From Candidatus Peribacteria bacterium RIFOXYB1_FULL_54_35 (lineage in GTDB: Bacteria; Patescibacteriota; Gracilibacteria; Peribacterales; Peribacteraceae), in assembly GCA_001787755.1 (NCBI GenBank), contig MFYJ01000014.1:1-64000 (forward strand): a DNA stretch of 64,000 nt, given 5' to 3'. The notes beneath the pieces were generated by a model, which was not told the origin of the DNA, searched no databases, and saw only the letters and a program-made list of their open reading frames with translations. The position numbers and the translations under genes are program-made. Positions 34,820 to 43,563 of the stretch are shown here, piece after piece (the stretch's first letter is position 1; every line of letters starts with the position of its first letter).

Positions 34820-35536
34820 TCAGGACAGAGAACCGGATAGGTGCGCTCTCGCTTGCGGCTCAGGGGCGAACATCCTCTGTTGCATCTCCACCTCGAATTG
34901 CTGCATGTGGTGCATGAAAGCCGGCACCATATTCTCCCCTCCGGCGATTGCCGCCTGCAGACCGGTGCGGATGCTCCTCCAGACGGAGGCGATAATCTTG
35001 CGTTCCCGGGTGTAGGGTTTCCTCACCTGCTCCGGTGTTGTTTCCGGTTCTTCTTCAAATGGCGTATCCAGTGCGAGGAATTTCTCTGCCCACTCTGCAG
35101 CAAGATCGGGAAAATCCGATACAGTGGTGTCTTCGATCTGCTGGGAGAAGAGCTTTCGGAACTCCATTATTTTCTGCAGGTGCACATCTATTTCAGCCTG
35201 GATTTCGCCGCGCTGGGTTCTATGTTCTCCCACAATCGCACGCACTTCCGGCACTGCACTTCCATTTCTCCCCAGTAACACCTGGAGCCTCCTCCTCTTC
35301 CGCAGTGCCCGTAATTTCTGCACACGCTGTTCACGGGCTTCAAGAAGACGTTTCTCAGCACTAAGCAGTCGTTCCATGTTCGTTTGTGTTGCGAGCATGA
35401 GCGCTTCCAGTGCCATGGCGTGCATGCTCTTTTTCTGGTCTATGACCTCGGGTATCCGGGAGGCCGGCGGATTTGTTTCTGAAAATCTGGTCATGGCATG
35501 CATAGTTCTCTCCTCCATCAGGAGGGGCAGCGACAC
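34820..35536 (-). CDS. Coiled-coil protein, unknown function
   Basis: 238 aa, mostly charged helix: LLSAEKRLLEAREQRVQKLR, then a basic patch RALRKRRRLQVLLGRNG and an acidic stretch LDTPFEEEPETTPE. No membrane segment. Start is uncertain: GTG 35536 follows TACAGT by 5 bases, while ATG 35503 follows GGAGGAGA, one of the few classical Shine-Dalgarno-like sites in the window. It lies 18 bases downstream of the 35555 gene on the same strand. Function unknown. Confidence 0.65.
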   Translation of the reverse strand: MSLPLLMEERTMHAMTRFSETNPPASRIPEVIDQKKSMHAMALEALMLATQTNMERLLSAEKRLLEAREQRVQKLRALRKRRRLQVLLGRNGSAVPEVRAIVGEHRTQRGEIQAEIDVHLQKIMEFRKLFSQQIEDTTVSDFPDLAAEWAEKFLALDTPFEEEPETTPEQVRKPYTRERKIIASVWRSIRTGLQAAIAGGENMVPAFMHHMQQFEVEMQQRMFAPEPQARAHLSGSLS

Positions 35537-35554
35537 TGCACTGTACCATACTGG

Positions 35555-36004
35555 CTAATCGCGCAGTTCCACGAAAATATCACTGATCGCTTCCGGCAAT
35601 TCCTTCAATTTGCCTTCGTGCATGATCTCCCATACGAGCCATGCCGCCGTGAGGGAGCTTGTGACCATGAATGTTGCCTTGAGGAGTTCTGAGCTCATCC
35701 ACGTAAGCTTGCTGAAGTCCGATGTAGCGAGAGCCAGGAGCATGGTGATGAGGAGCGAAAGAGGGTGGATCCATCGTCTCTTCCCAAGCATTTTCAGATT
35801 CCGCTGCAGACAGATGAGAGCTTTGTCCTCTGTGACGGTGATGAGTTTCTGCGTGACGTTGTAATTATGTGCGATGACTTTCACGGAAGGGACTGGTGCC
35901 AGCGGGATGTGCTCACTCATGCCAGTGTGGTTGGCGGCGGAGAAGGGAAAAGGAGCGTTCTCTTTCGAGAGCTCATTTGTAAGGGGTTCCGATGATTTTG
36001 CCAT
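35555..36004 (-). CDS. Small two-helix membrane protein, unknown function
   Basis: 149 aa from ATG 36004 (a GTG at 36067 would add 21 residues). The N-terminal half is soluble. Two hydrophobic segments follow: PLSLLITMLLALATSDF and FMVTSSLTAAWLVWEIM. A short acidic tail follows. No family recognised. It may be cotranscribed with the 34820 gene. Confidence 0.6.
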   Translation of the reverse strand: MAKSSEPLTNELSKENAPFPFSAANHTGMSEHIPLAPVPSVKVIAHNYNVTQKLITVTEDKALICLQRNLKMLGKRRWIHPLSLLITMLLALATSDFSKLTWMSSELLKATFMVTSSLTAAWLVWEIMHEGKLKELPEAISDIFVELRD

Positions 36005-36120
36005 TGGTGTAGAGAAGGAAAGGAAAACCACACATTTATCGGTTGGGTCTCTCCAAGTCAATTGCACTTCACACGGTTTGGGTGCTGCATGTAAAAGAAA
36101 GTATGCGTTTTTCTGTGCTC

Positions 36121-37224
36121 CTATAACTGGTTGAGCCTGTCTGCGATTTCTTCGGTAGAGGAGAGCTGGTTGTAGAGTTGCTGTGCAATGATTTTGTTCC
36201 CCATCACAGAATAATGCCCTGGGGCTGTGGGGTGTGTAGTCTCAGCATTGGTTAAAAAGAAAGATTGTTTCGTCTGGTGCGCCAATCCCTTGTAGAACGA
36301 TACGAGGTCAATAAAGAATAGATGTTCTTCTTCTGCAATTTTGCTGGCGTATGCGTATGGTGAATAGGGATGCGAGTTTTCCTCGTGGTCGTACGGGAGG
36401 TATACGACGACAAGTACACTGCCTCCTTTGTCAGTGAGGGTCTTGGTTTCTGTCATAATTACATGAAGCAGATCCTTCGTTCCCTCTAGATCTAAAATTG
36501 TGTGTACTTTGTTCTTCTTTCTAGAGAGGCTGCCAAGAAGCTCTGTGATACGCAATTTCGATTGAATGCTTGTGAGTGCGATGAGTGTGCGGTGTTTGAA
36601 TGCAGGTTTAGGCACAGGCACGTTTGCCACTACAAGATTGCCTCCTTCTACCTGAGAGACTTGAGGGCGGGGTAGCTGCAAGAAGGTGCTTTCTCTCATC
36701 CGTACAATGTCTGGTGTCAGGATAGTGAAGATGTGCACATCATGGTCTATGTTTGCCGCCTCTTTTCGGTATCGCAGGAAGGATTGGTCAGTTCCGTATC
36801 CTTCTTCCCCCAAGTTCACGCTCTCTATGCGTTGGTCTATTTCTCCCAGGAGATGACACCAGGTTTCCGAGTCATCCACACCCATGCCGAATGTGTAGGA
36901 GTCTCCCGAGCAGATAATACGCAACTTTCCCTCAGGAATGTGCTCTTCTGTGTGTTGCTTCCCACGGAATCCTCTGTTGTTTCTCGTGACGGTTTTTCCT
37001 GGGCCAAATGCGTTTTCCACCTGTGCATCTGGTTTTCCTGTCCATCCGATTTCAGGATCGTATTGCATGAATTTGTGGTCCTGTACTAAGAGGAATCTTC
37101 GCACCCCATAGAAGGTTATAGCGGTGCTCGCTACTCCCTCTACTACAAAAAAGAGTATGCAGGTGATTATTATCATCCAGAAAAGATACGTACAAGCCCT
37201 CCTCAATCTTGTCATTCTCATCAT
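36121..37224 (-). CDS. SGNH-like membrane-anchored protein, divergent
   Basis: 367 aa. N-terminal anchor YLFWMIIITCILFFVVEGVA, then a linker with YDPEIGWTGKPDAQ, TRNNRGFRGKQH and the nucleophile block IICSGDSYTFGMGVDDSE. The C-terminal block reads ETTHPTAPGHYS, with Glu in place of the usual Asp of D-x-x-H. No clear LND block is seen (FTILTPDIVRM lies at that place). It shares the overall plan of the 12-22 kb array but not its NLLLC anchor. Start is uncertain: ATG 37224, 37221 or 37254. Probably a distant homolog with altered chemistry. Confidence 0.7.
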   Translation of the reverse strand: MMRMTRLRRACTYLFWMIIITCILFFVVEGVASTAITFYGVRRFLLVQDHKFMQYDPEIGWTGKPDAQVENAFGPGKTVTRNNRGFRGKQHTEEHIPEGKLRIICSGDSYTFGMGVDDSETWCHLLGEIDQRIESVNLGEEGYGTDQSFLRYRKEAANIDHDVHIFTILTPDIVRMRESTFLQLPRPQVSQVEGGNLVVANVPVPKPAFKHRTLIALTSIQSKLRITELLGSLSRKKNKVHTILDLEGTKDLLHVIMTETKTLTDKGGSVLVVVYLPYDHEENSHPYSPYAYASKIAEEEHLFFIDLVSFYKGLAHQTKQSFFLTNAETTHPTAPGHYSVMGNKIIAQQLYNQLSSTEEIADRLNQL

Positions 37225-37327
37225 AGTCTCCGTGCTGTGAAGTGTGGCAAGCATATCCTATCAGGGGTGCGGGAAAAATTCCCCAAATCATGGATTAGTG
37301 CTCAGAGAGCAGTACAATGTACATTCC

Positions 37328-38812
37328 ATGACTTTGCAGGTCCCCATCTTCGCAGGCCTGAACCAGTCTTCGCCCCGCATGCGCGGGGCTACGCCCGGCA
37401 AGCCGTTCGACAATGAGGAACACATTTTTTCTGCTTTAGATCGAGATGTATTCGACTCTGCAAACCCTGCTCCGTATGTGGAGGGTATAGCTCGCGGACT
37501 TACAGAAAATCTTGTCCGGCAGATCAGTGCGGACAAGGGGGAGCCGGAGTGGATGCTCGCCCATCGGCTGGAGTCATTCCGCATTTTCCAGGAGAAATCT
37601 CTGCCCACGTGGGGGCCGGATCTCTCCCGGCTCGATTTTGATAACATCATCTACTACGCAAAGCATGGAGCAGAGGAGACAGATAACTGGGAGGAGGTGC
37701 CGGAGGAAATCCGCCGTGTCTATGACCGCCTCGGTATCCCCGAAGCGGAACGGCGCATGCTTGCCGGGGTTGGTGCACAGTACGAGAGCGAAATCATTTA
37801 CCATCGTCTGAAGGAACAGTGGAAGAAGCAGGGTGTGATCTTTCTTGATATGGACAATGCGGTACAGCAGTATCCCGATCTTGTCCGGCAGTACTTCATG
37901 CAGTGTGTCCCACATACCGACCATAAGTTTGCGGCGCTCCATGGGGCGGTGTGGAGCGGTGGGACGTTCCTCTGCGTGCCTGCGGGCGTAGAAGTACAGG
38001 ATCCTCTGCAGGCGTATTTCCGCATGAATGCGAAGAATATGGGACAGTTTGAACATACACTCATCGTGGTGGAGGAGGGGGCGAAGGTGCACTACATCGA
38101 GGGGTGCAGTGCTCCCAAGTACGGCAGTCAGGGGCTCCATGCGGGATTGGTGGAGATCTTTGTGAAACCCGGTGCGTTTGTCCGCTACTCCTCTGTGGAG
38201 AACTGGAGCCGCGATACCTACAATCTCAACACCAAGCGTGCCATTGTGGAGAGGGATGGAACGATGGAGTGGGTGGGTGGGAACATGGGGTCCGGCACAA
38301 CCATGCTCTACCCGTGTTCGATGCTGGTAGGTGAAGGAGCGCGGTGCGATCACATGGCGATCGCATTTGCGAACGAGGGGCAGTGGCAGGATACGGGAGC
38401 CAAGGTCTTCCACATGGCCCCGCACACGAGCAGCAAGGTGGTGAGCAAGAGCATCAGCAAAGGCGGGGGACACAGCGTGTACCGCGGCACACTCAAAATT
38501 GCACCTCACGCACATGACTGTATCGCCAATGTAGAGTGCGATGCGTTACTGCTGGATGAGCGAAGCCGCACCGATACCATCCCGGACATCCAGGTCCGCA
38601 ACAACGATGTTACCTTCGCGCACGAGGCAAGGGTGGGGAAGCTTTCGCAGGAGGCTCTCTTCTACCTCGAGAGCCGCGGCATCGCCGAGGAGGAGGCGAA
38701 AGCGATGATCGTCAACGGTTTCATAGAACCCATTGTGCGGCTTCTTCCCCTCGAGTACGCAGTTGAAATGAACCGGCTCATTGAATTAGAAATGGAAGGT
38801 TCCGTGGGGTGA
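37328..38812 (+). CDS. sufB: Fe-S cluster assembly scaffold SufB
   Basis: Core subunit of the SufBCD scaffold on which clusters are built. 494 aa. Landmarks are IYYAKHGAEETDNWEEVPEE, GVIFLDMDNAVQQYPDLVRQ, FLCVPAGVEVQDPLQAYFRM, VHYIEGCSAP, the beta-helix core and NVECDALLLDERSRTDTIPD with the conserved Cys, then AHEARVGKLSQEALFYLESR. Start ATG 37328 is favoured by TACAAT (37313-37318) 9 bases upstream; the frame extends to 37244 without similarity. Confidence 0.95.
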   Translation: MTLQVPIFAGLNQSSPRMRGATPGKPFDNEEHIFSALDRDVFDSANPAPYVEGIARGLTENLVRQISADKGEPEWMLAHRLESFRIFQEKSLPTWGPDLSRLDFDNIIYYAKHGAEETDNWEEVPEEIRRVYDRLGIPEAERRMLAGVGAQYESEIIYHRLKEQWKKQGVIFLDMDNAVQQYPDLVRQYFMQCVPHTDHKFAALHGAVWSGGTFLCVPAGVEVQDPLQAYFRMNAKNMGQFEHTLIVVEEGAKVHYIEGCSAPKYGSQGLHAGLVEIFVKPGAFVRYSSVENWSRDTYNLNTKRAIVERDGTMEWVGGNMGSGTTMLYPCSMLVGEGARCDHMAIAFANEGQWQDTGAKVFHMAPHTSSKVVSKSISKGGGHSVYRGTLKIAPHAHDCIANVECDALLLDERSRTDTIPDIQVRNNDVTFAHEARVGKLSQEALFYLESRGIAEEEAKAMIVNGFIEPIVRLLPLEYAVEMNRLIELEMEGSVG

Positions 38813-38822
38813 TCCATGTTGT

Positions 38823-38870
38823 CATCCTGAGTCCTTCGACAGGCTCAGGACAGGCTCTGTCGAAGGATGG
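38823..38870. repeat. REP-like palindrome, copy A
   Basis: CCTTCGACAG (38833-38842) and CTGTCGAAGG (38857-38866) form a perfect 10-bp stem, extended outward by CATCC/GGATG. The core TGAG...GTCGAA recurs at 46458-46485 and 63929-63964. It lies just after sufB and could also terminate it. Confidence 0.6.
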
Positions 38871-38890
38871 AGGGGTCTGTTGGTTGATTT

Positions 38891-39304
38891 CTATCTCAGC
38901 AATCCCTGTACCCCGGCTGCCGTCTCACCTTGGCCGGTGGTTACGGAGTTGAGCACTGTGCCGAACTCACCCGGATCTTCGCTTAGTCCTATTCTCTGGG
39001 CCATGCCAATAGCTTCTACAAACGGTGTGAAGTCTCCTGTGTATTCTTCGTATCCCTGGAACTGAGTTTCTCCGGGGCCCATCACCTGTATGGTGTTGCT
39101 CCCGATGTTGTAGTGGACCTCGAAGTGGTCCGGCAGAATAATTTGCAGCTTCTGGTCCGAGAGCCAGTACTCACGGCCTGCCTAGTCCCGGAAACGCTGT
39201 ATGCCTTTTCCCCGCAGTTCCATATATGCGAGTCGTGCGATTCTTTTCTGCTCTTCGTGTCCTACAGCAAGTTCCTGCCGCCGCCCGTCAGATTGTTCGT
39301 TCAT
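38891..39304 (-). pseudogene. Small gene interrupted by an in-frame TAG
   Basis: The frame from ATG 39304 encodes 40 residues (MNEQSDGRRQELAVGHEEQK...GKGIQRFRD), meets TAG at 39182-39184, then continues in the same frame for 96 more residues (AGREYWLSDQKLQIILPDHF...QGLLR) to a stop at 38891. Both halves look like real protein and the total fits one 138-codon gene. A single CAG-to-TAG change would explain it. It may be a recent pseudogene, a strain variant, a sequencing error, or a read-through gene. No family recognised. A palindrome ACAATA-C-TATTGT (39319-39331) sits just upstream. Confidence 0.6.
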
Positions 39305-39318
39305 ATGGAGAGAAGGAA

Positions 39319-39331
39319 ACAATACTATTGT
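39319..39331. promoter_or_regulatory. 13-base palindrome upstream of the TAG-interrupted gene
   Basis: ACAATACTATTGT, a perfect palindrome 14 bases before the ATG. Its half ATACTATTGT recurs exactly at 40231-40240, upstream of the other small gene pair. A repressor operator is possible. Confidence 0.45.
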
Positions 39332-39375
39332 AACAAATTCTGAGTTATATGTGAAGCCCCCCAGCCTGAAGAGCT

Positions 39376-39888
39376 TCACGAAAGCGTCGCAGCACTGCAG
39401 CGTTCCGCGTGCAGAGCGGGCACTGCGCGCCGGAATCTCCCCAGTCTCCTGTGGAGACCTTGGAGGAGGATGACACAGTTTCCCGAGAGTGTTCGTATTT
39501 CCCGTTCCCTGAGCGGCGACGCGTTGAGTTCGTAGAGATGCCACGCGGTCTCCAGCGCGGTGAGCTCACCCATCAGTGCGTGCATCGCGCAGGCGTTTTC
39601 CTGCTGCAGAGCATCGATCGCCATGCCGTTCTCCATCTGCTTGAGGAGGTGCTCTATCGCCCATCGTTCCCTCTGAACGAATTGCACCAGGTAGGGAGCA
39701 ATTGCTTCTTCTGACATCCCAAATGCCAGGAGTTCGCTTGCAAGCCCGAACGCTTCCCTTGGAGAAATGCCTTTGTACTTCTGCTCACGTTCCGGGTCAT
39801 CCGGACGCCGGAATGGAGGCACACGGAGTGCCCGGTGGTTGAGGGGTTCATCCGGGAACCGCAGCATCTGTTGCCGGTCAGCTTTCAT
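39376..39888 (-). CDS. Small helical protein, unknown function
   Basis: 170 aa from ATG 39888. It overlaps the end of the upstream gene by 11 bases (AATGAAAGCTGA), which points to translational coupling; earlier in-frame starts would overlap more. It is charged and helical, with PREAFGLASELLAFGMSEEA and FVQRERWAIEHLLKQMENGM. No membrane segment. Function unknown; possibly a complex with the 39878 product. Confidence 0.55.
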   Translation of the reverse strand: MKADRQQMLRFPDEPLNHRALRVPPFRRPDDPEREQKYKGISPREAFGLASELLAFGMSEEAIAPYLVQFVQRERWAIEHLLKQMENGMAIDALQQENACAMHALMGELTALETAWHLYELNASPLREREIRTLSGNCVILLQGLHRRLGRFRRAVPALHAERCSAATLS

Positions 39889-40213
39889 TCGTTGCAACGG
39901 GTGACGTTGCATCCCATTCTCCTCCCATCCATGCGATCGTTTGTTCCACTTTTTCAGGAGGGAAGAATTGTTTGTCTCTTCCGGCGGTGAGCATTCGCAG
40001 TTGCTGGGCAATTTCGTCTTGGCCCATTCCGATATTCCTGAGATCTGCAAGCGCACCTTCACGCGCTTCCCAGTCGGTCCCGTTCACGAGCGTGCGGATG
40101 TTGATGCCCCGCATTGCGCGGGCAACAGCGTGTCTGATGTGCATCCTGCCATCATCGTTTCGCCAGTCTCTCCCCGTGCCAGGCTTGTCCGATTCCTCGC
40201 AGCGCATGATCAT
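39878..40213 (-). CDS. Small protein, unknown function
   Basis: 111 aa (or 109 from the second ATG). It has HAVARAMRGINIRTLVNGTD and LRNIGMGQDEIAQQLRMLTA, helical, with a PPEKVEQTIAWMGGEWD tail. TATAAC ends 5 bases before the ATG. The shared 10-mer ATACTATTGT lies at 40231-40240 just upstream. Overlaps and probably couples to the 39376 gene. No homology recognised. Confidence 0.55.
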   Translation of the reverse strand: MIMRCEESDKPGTGRDWRNDDGRMHIRHAVARAMRGINIRTLVNGTDWEAREGALADLRNIGMGQDEIAQQLRMLTAGRDKQFFPPEKVEQTIAWMGGEWDATSPVATNES

Positions 40214-40361
40214 ATGAAGTTATATTATGCATACTATTGTTCTGTAGTCCAGTATTTTCTCCCGTGAGCCAAAAAACCTGTTTTTTGCAGTTTCTCTGGC
40301 TACCCGAACGTAGTACGCTAGCCAGCCTTAGCCTTTTTTGAGGTATGCTTCTCTCTCTTCT

Positions 40362-41663
40362 ATGCCGGAAGAAAATCTCTTCTACCATCCAGAGGCTGCA
40401 CCGCCCAATGCGCTTGTGCCTCAGTTTGGCAGTCAGGGGGAGAAGAGAGAGTACCTCGATCATCTCTTTGGCGGTCATGAGCCGGTAGAGGGAGCCGGGA
40501 AGCTCATCATGCCGGGGATGGCGAGCGGATGTGCCGTGGATGTCACGACAAAGGAGTACGTTGCCGAGATGGCGAGGTTGGGAATCATGGGAACCTGGGC
40601 CGGATCCGCACCCGGGTGGAGAATTCTCCTCGAGGATCTCTTCCATGAGCCGCCAGCAAGGAGGAAGGAACTCTTCAGTGAGTCGAACGGGAGGGCGGTG
40701 GAGGAGGCGGCTGCGTTTTTTCATGAGCGGTGTGAGCACTCCATACGGGGGGTGAATTCTATGCAGATTCTCGGGGATTTTGATCACACAGTGGATTGCA
40801 TTATCCAAAGCGGCAGTTTTGATTTTTTGGCAGCCGGAGCAGGTTTGGCGAAAAATTTTCCCGAGAGGTTTGCGCAGCCGGATGCGGCGCATATGTACTA
40901 CATACCGATTGTCTCGACTGCGACAACGGTGAAGCTCTTTGAGAGATTCATTGCGAAGAAAGAAGGCAACCGCCGCCCGGGTGCGTACTACTTTGAGTGG
41001 GAGAGCGCGGGGGGGCACCTTGGGCCGTACGAACCTGATAAAACCATTGAGCAGGTGATCGCAGAAATCCGGAAGCTTGCTCCCACAACGCCGATCATCC
41101 TCGCGGGCGGCATTGGCTACCGCGATCAGATCCGGATGGCCCAGGAAGTTGCGAATGGGTGGGCGTTTGCCACAAGAGGGATCCTGTCGCAGCCCCACTC
41201 AGGGCTCCCCAGAGACGTCGTTGAAAATGTGTACCTCAATTCTGCTTTAGGTATCGGGGTTGACAAGCGCAGTCCCACGGGATTCTCTTCCCGGCGGGTG
41301 CTCACTCCCATACCGGAGTACACGCCTGCAATGATCCAGGAGGCAGTCGATAACTGCGTGGGGTGCCTCCGCACGGGGAAATGCAAATTCCTGCAGGGTG
41401 CTGCCCGGAGGAAGGCGGGCGAACAGGTGGATGCAGGCCCGGATGAAATTCCGTACTGCATCGCGCGGGAACTCGCCAGGATGCGTGCAGGCATCATGAG
41501 AGTACAGGGGGTCTACGATGGCCTGTATTTCACGGGAGATCAGCTGCGGGATTTCCGCGGGGATACCGAACTCCATGGGGAGGAGGGGCAGAGAACCGTC
41601 CCGACACAGGAGCAGGCGGTGTGGTACATGCTGACGCACGATTCCCGGAAACCCACGGCCTAA
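40362..41663 (+). CDS. Nitronate monooxygenase / FabK-family FMN oxidoreductase with Cys cluster
   Basis: 433 aa TIM-barrel flavoprotein. NPD-family marks are the N-terminal PGMASGCAV, VPI-like YIPIVSTATTVKLF, SAGGHLGPYEPDKT and PIILAGGIGYRDQI for FMN phosphate binding. The C-terminal part carries NCVGCLRTGKCKFLQGA (C-x2-C-x4-C), which with a fourth Cys could hold a cluster or zinc; this is unusual for plain nitronate monooxygenase. Homologs act on nitronates or as enoyl-ACP reductases; the substrate here is unknown. It lies between sufB and sufD. TATGCT (40344-40349) ends 12 bases before the ATG. Confidence 0.75.
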   Translation: MPEENLFYHPEAAPPNALVPQFGSQGEKREYLDHLFGGHEPVEGAGKLIMPGMASGCAVDVTTKEYVAEMARLGIMGTWAGSAPGWRILLEDLFHEPPARRKELFSESNGRAVEEAAAFFHERCEHSIRGVNSMQILGDFDHTVDCIIQSGSFDFLAAGAGLAKNFPERFAQPDAAHMYYIPIVSTATTVKLFERFIAKKEGNRRPGAYYFEWESAGGHLGPYEPDKTIEQVIAEIRKLAPTTPIILAGGIGYRDQIRMAQEVANGWAFATRGILSQPHSGLPRDVVENVYLNSALGIGVDKRSPTGFSSRRVLTPIPEYTPAMIQEAVDNCVGCLRTGKCKFLQGAARRKAGEQVDAGPDEIPYCIARELARMRAGIMRVQGVYDGLYFTGDQLRDFRGDTELHGEEGQRTVPTQEQAVWYMLTHDSRKPTA

Positions 41664-41714
41664 GCGCGGGGTTCCTCCATACACTTTCTGGCCCTTTTCG
41701 GGCAGACTGCACCT

Positions 41715-42647
41715 ATGTCTCAGCAGCGCACGGATGTCTTCTTCGGCCCGGCAGCTGCATTTGAGCATCAGAATCTCATCCAGAAGAAGAAGGGGGCACT
41801 GATCCCTTCTCGCAATGTTTCAGATGAATACTGCTACCTCCTCTTCGTGCCGCGGGATGCGCATTCCCAGAGCATCCAGACGTACGACATTGGTGCAAGG
41901 AATAGCAGGTTGATCATTCTTCTTGAGGAAGGAGCAACGGTGCAAGCACGTGTGTGGTTGGGGTGTGCAGAATCCCACTCGTCGCATACGACAGAAATTT
42001 TTCTTGAGGATGGTGCGGAGCTTTCTCTTCTCTTTGTGCAGGAGAGTGATGCTCCTTCTCTCACCATCCGGCAGAGGAGTGCGATTGGTGCGAATACAAA
42101 ACTCTCCATGCAGAATGTCAGCCTTGGGAGCGCACAGCTGGAGCACAGCTTCCTTTCAGATGTTCTGGGCGTGCAGGCGGAGAGTTCGGTTGACTGGCTC
42201 TTCTATTCCAAACATGCCGAGCAGCAGCACATCCACGCATGCAATGTGTTCCATGCCCGGGACGGCAGCGGGGAAATCACCATGAAGGGGGTCGCGGAGG
42301 ACAAGGCTCACATGGTATGTACCGGCATGATCGATATAGAGCTTGGGGGTGGCGGTACAGATACCTACCTCAGGGAGGATGTTCTCATGCTCGACAGAAC
42401 TGCCAAGGTCGATGCGGTGCCGGGCCTGGAGATTAAAACAAATGATGTGAAGGCAAGCCACAGTGCCACTGTCTCCAGGGTGACAGAGGAAGATCTCTTC
42501 TACTTCGCCTCACGCGGCATCCCGCAGCGGGCGGCAAGAGAAATGTACATCCTGGGATTCCTTGGTGACCTCACACGGCGCATTGCCGATGAGCGGGAAC
42601 GTGCTTCTGTGCTCGAAGCAATTGAGCGCAAATATAGGAAGAGGTAA
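41715..42647 (+). CDS. sufD: Fe-S cluster assembly protein SufD
   Basis: 310 aa, SufB/SufD beta-helix family, lacking the extra N-terminal part of SufB. ILLEEGATVQARVWLGCAES and GLEIKTNDVKASHSATVSRV (the conserved SHSA His region) with EEDLFYFASRGIPQRAAREM are typical. It should form the SufBC2D complex with the distant sufC and with sufB 3 kb upstream. It begins 51 bases after the FMN oxidoreductase and is probably cotranscribed with it. No Shine-Dalgarno site or close -10 hexamer. Confidence 0.9.
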   Translation: MSQQRTDVFFGPAAAFEHQNLIQKKKGALIPSRNVSDEYCYLLFVPRDAHSQSIQTYDIGARNSRLIILLEEGATVQARVWLGCAESHSSHTTEIFLEDGAELSLLFVQESDAPSLTIRQRSAIGANTKLSMQNVSLGSAQLEHSFLSDVLGVQAESSVDWLFYSKHAEQQHIHACNVFHARDGSGEITMKGVAEDKAHMVCTGMIDIELGGGGTDTYLREDVLMLDRTAKVDAVPGLEIKTNDVKASHSATVSRVTEEDLFYFASRGIPQRAAREMYILGFLGDLTRRIADERERASVLEAIERKYRKR

Positions 42648-42707
42648 GAGAATAAGAGAGTAAGAGGAAAAGGAGCACTAAGTCCTCTTATTCTCTTCCC
42701 TCCTGCT
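42643..42707. terminator. Bidirectional hairpin between sufD and the lipoprotein gene
   Basis: AAGAGAATAAGAG and CTCTTATTCTCTT form a 13-bp A/T-rich stem between convergent genes, followed by T-rich or A-rich flanks on each strand. Confidence 0.6.
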
Positions 42708-43341
42708 CAACCGATCTCTTCGTCAGAGGTTCCAGGCCGTCCTCCGTTACCAGGAAGAGCCTTGGAGTGAGTTTGTACTTGTCTCCTTCTGCATAAGCTT
42801 TTTCCACCTGCTCAATAAAGTCGCTGGTGTAGGAGAGATCCTTGTGCCAGAAAATGAGGAAGTCCCGCACGGGCATTCCTGCAATGTATTCTGCACCGAG
42901 GTACTCACGCATGTTCTTCTGCAGGGAAGGGGAGAGGATGCGGACCGCATCGTACCCGTCTCCTGTCTCTATGATGGCATAGCGCCCTTTTTCATCCTCG
43001 TTGGTATCGGCATACTGCACTTCTGTATTCCCCACCAGTTTCTCCAGGTTTTTCATGGCTGTGCGGTGTAGTGTCTTTTGATTGATGCCCCACTCTTCCA
43101 GGTTGTATTTCATGATGAAGTTGTAACTCTGGTCATGATCAATGACGTAGCCGAGGCTGAGATCGCGGGAGATTTCCTCGTACACAATCGCGGGCAGCCT
43201 GCGCCTCAGATTCCCTTCCATGAGCTGCGGCAGCACCGATGTCTTCACTTCTCTCCACTCCGCATTTCCCCCACATCCCGAGAGGAAGAGGGAAGGGATG
43301 AGCAGCAGGGCTGCTATGGCAGGTATGAAGACCTTTTTCAT
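42688..43341 (-). CDS. DUF1444/YtpQ-like lipoprotein
   Basis: 217 aa from MKKVFIPAIA. Lipoprotein signal with lipobox LSGC (Cys23). The mature part has DLSLGYVIDHDQSYNFIMKY, LEEWGINQKTLHRTAMKNLE and IFWHKDLSYTSDFIEQVEKA, resembling DUF1444 (YtpQ) proteins, whose role is unknown. The frame extends 34 codons further upstream (to 43443) but a lipoprotein start is more sensible. Localised to the outer face of the membrane. Confidence 0.6.
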   Translation of the reverse strand: MKKVFIPAIAALLLIPSLFLSGCGGNAEWREVKTSVLPQLMEGNLRRRLPAIVYEEISRDLSLGYVIDHDQSYNFIMKYNLEEWGINQKTLHRTAMKNLEKLVGNTEVQYADTNEDEKGRYAIIETGDGYDAVRILSPSLQKNMREYLGAEYIAGMPVRDFLIFWHKDLSYTSDFIEQVEKAYAEGDKYKLTPRLFLVTEDGLEPLTKRSVEQEGRE

Positions 43342-43563
43342 CCACCTTCGCTCTGTGTACACGGAGCTACGGTGGATTCCGCATGGTATTTCTAGTGTGG
43401 CGTTGGTGCGCTCCATAGGGGGGAGATTGTAGCCTCTGCGCAATATCTTGCATCGAAATTAGAGCTGAATTCGATATGTACAAATACTATATTTTATGGT
43501 TAAATGTTACTTAGGAATGTCGTTTCCCGGTTTCTGTTCGTTTCACCATTGGAGGACCTTGCT

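Noticed and set aside
37574-38515. Minus-strand frame of 313 codons inside sufB
   Set aside because: A shadow of sufB; no recognisable motifs.
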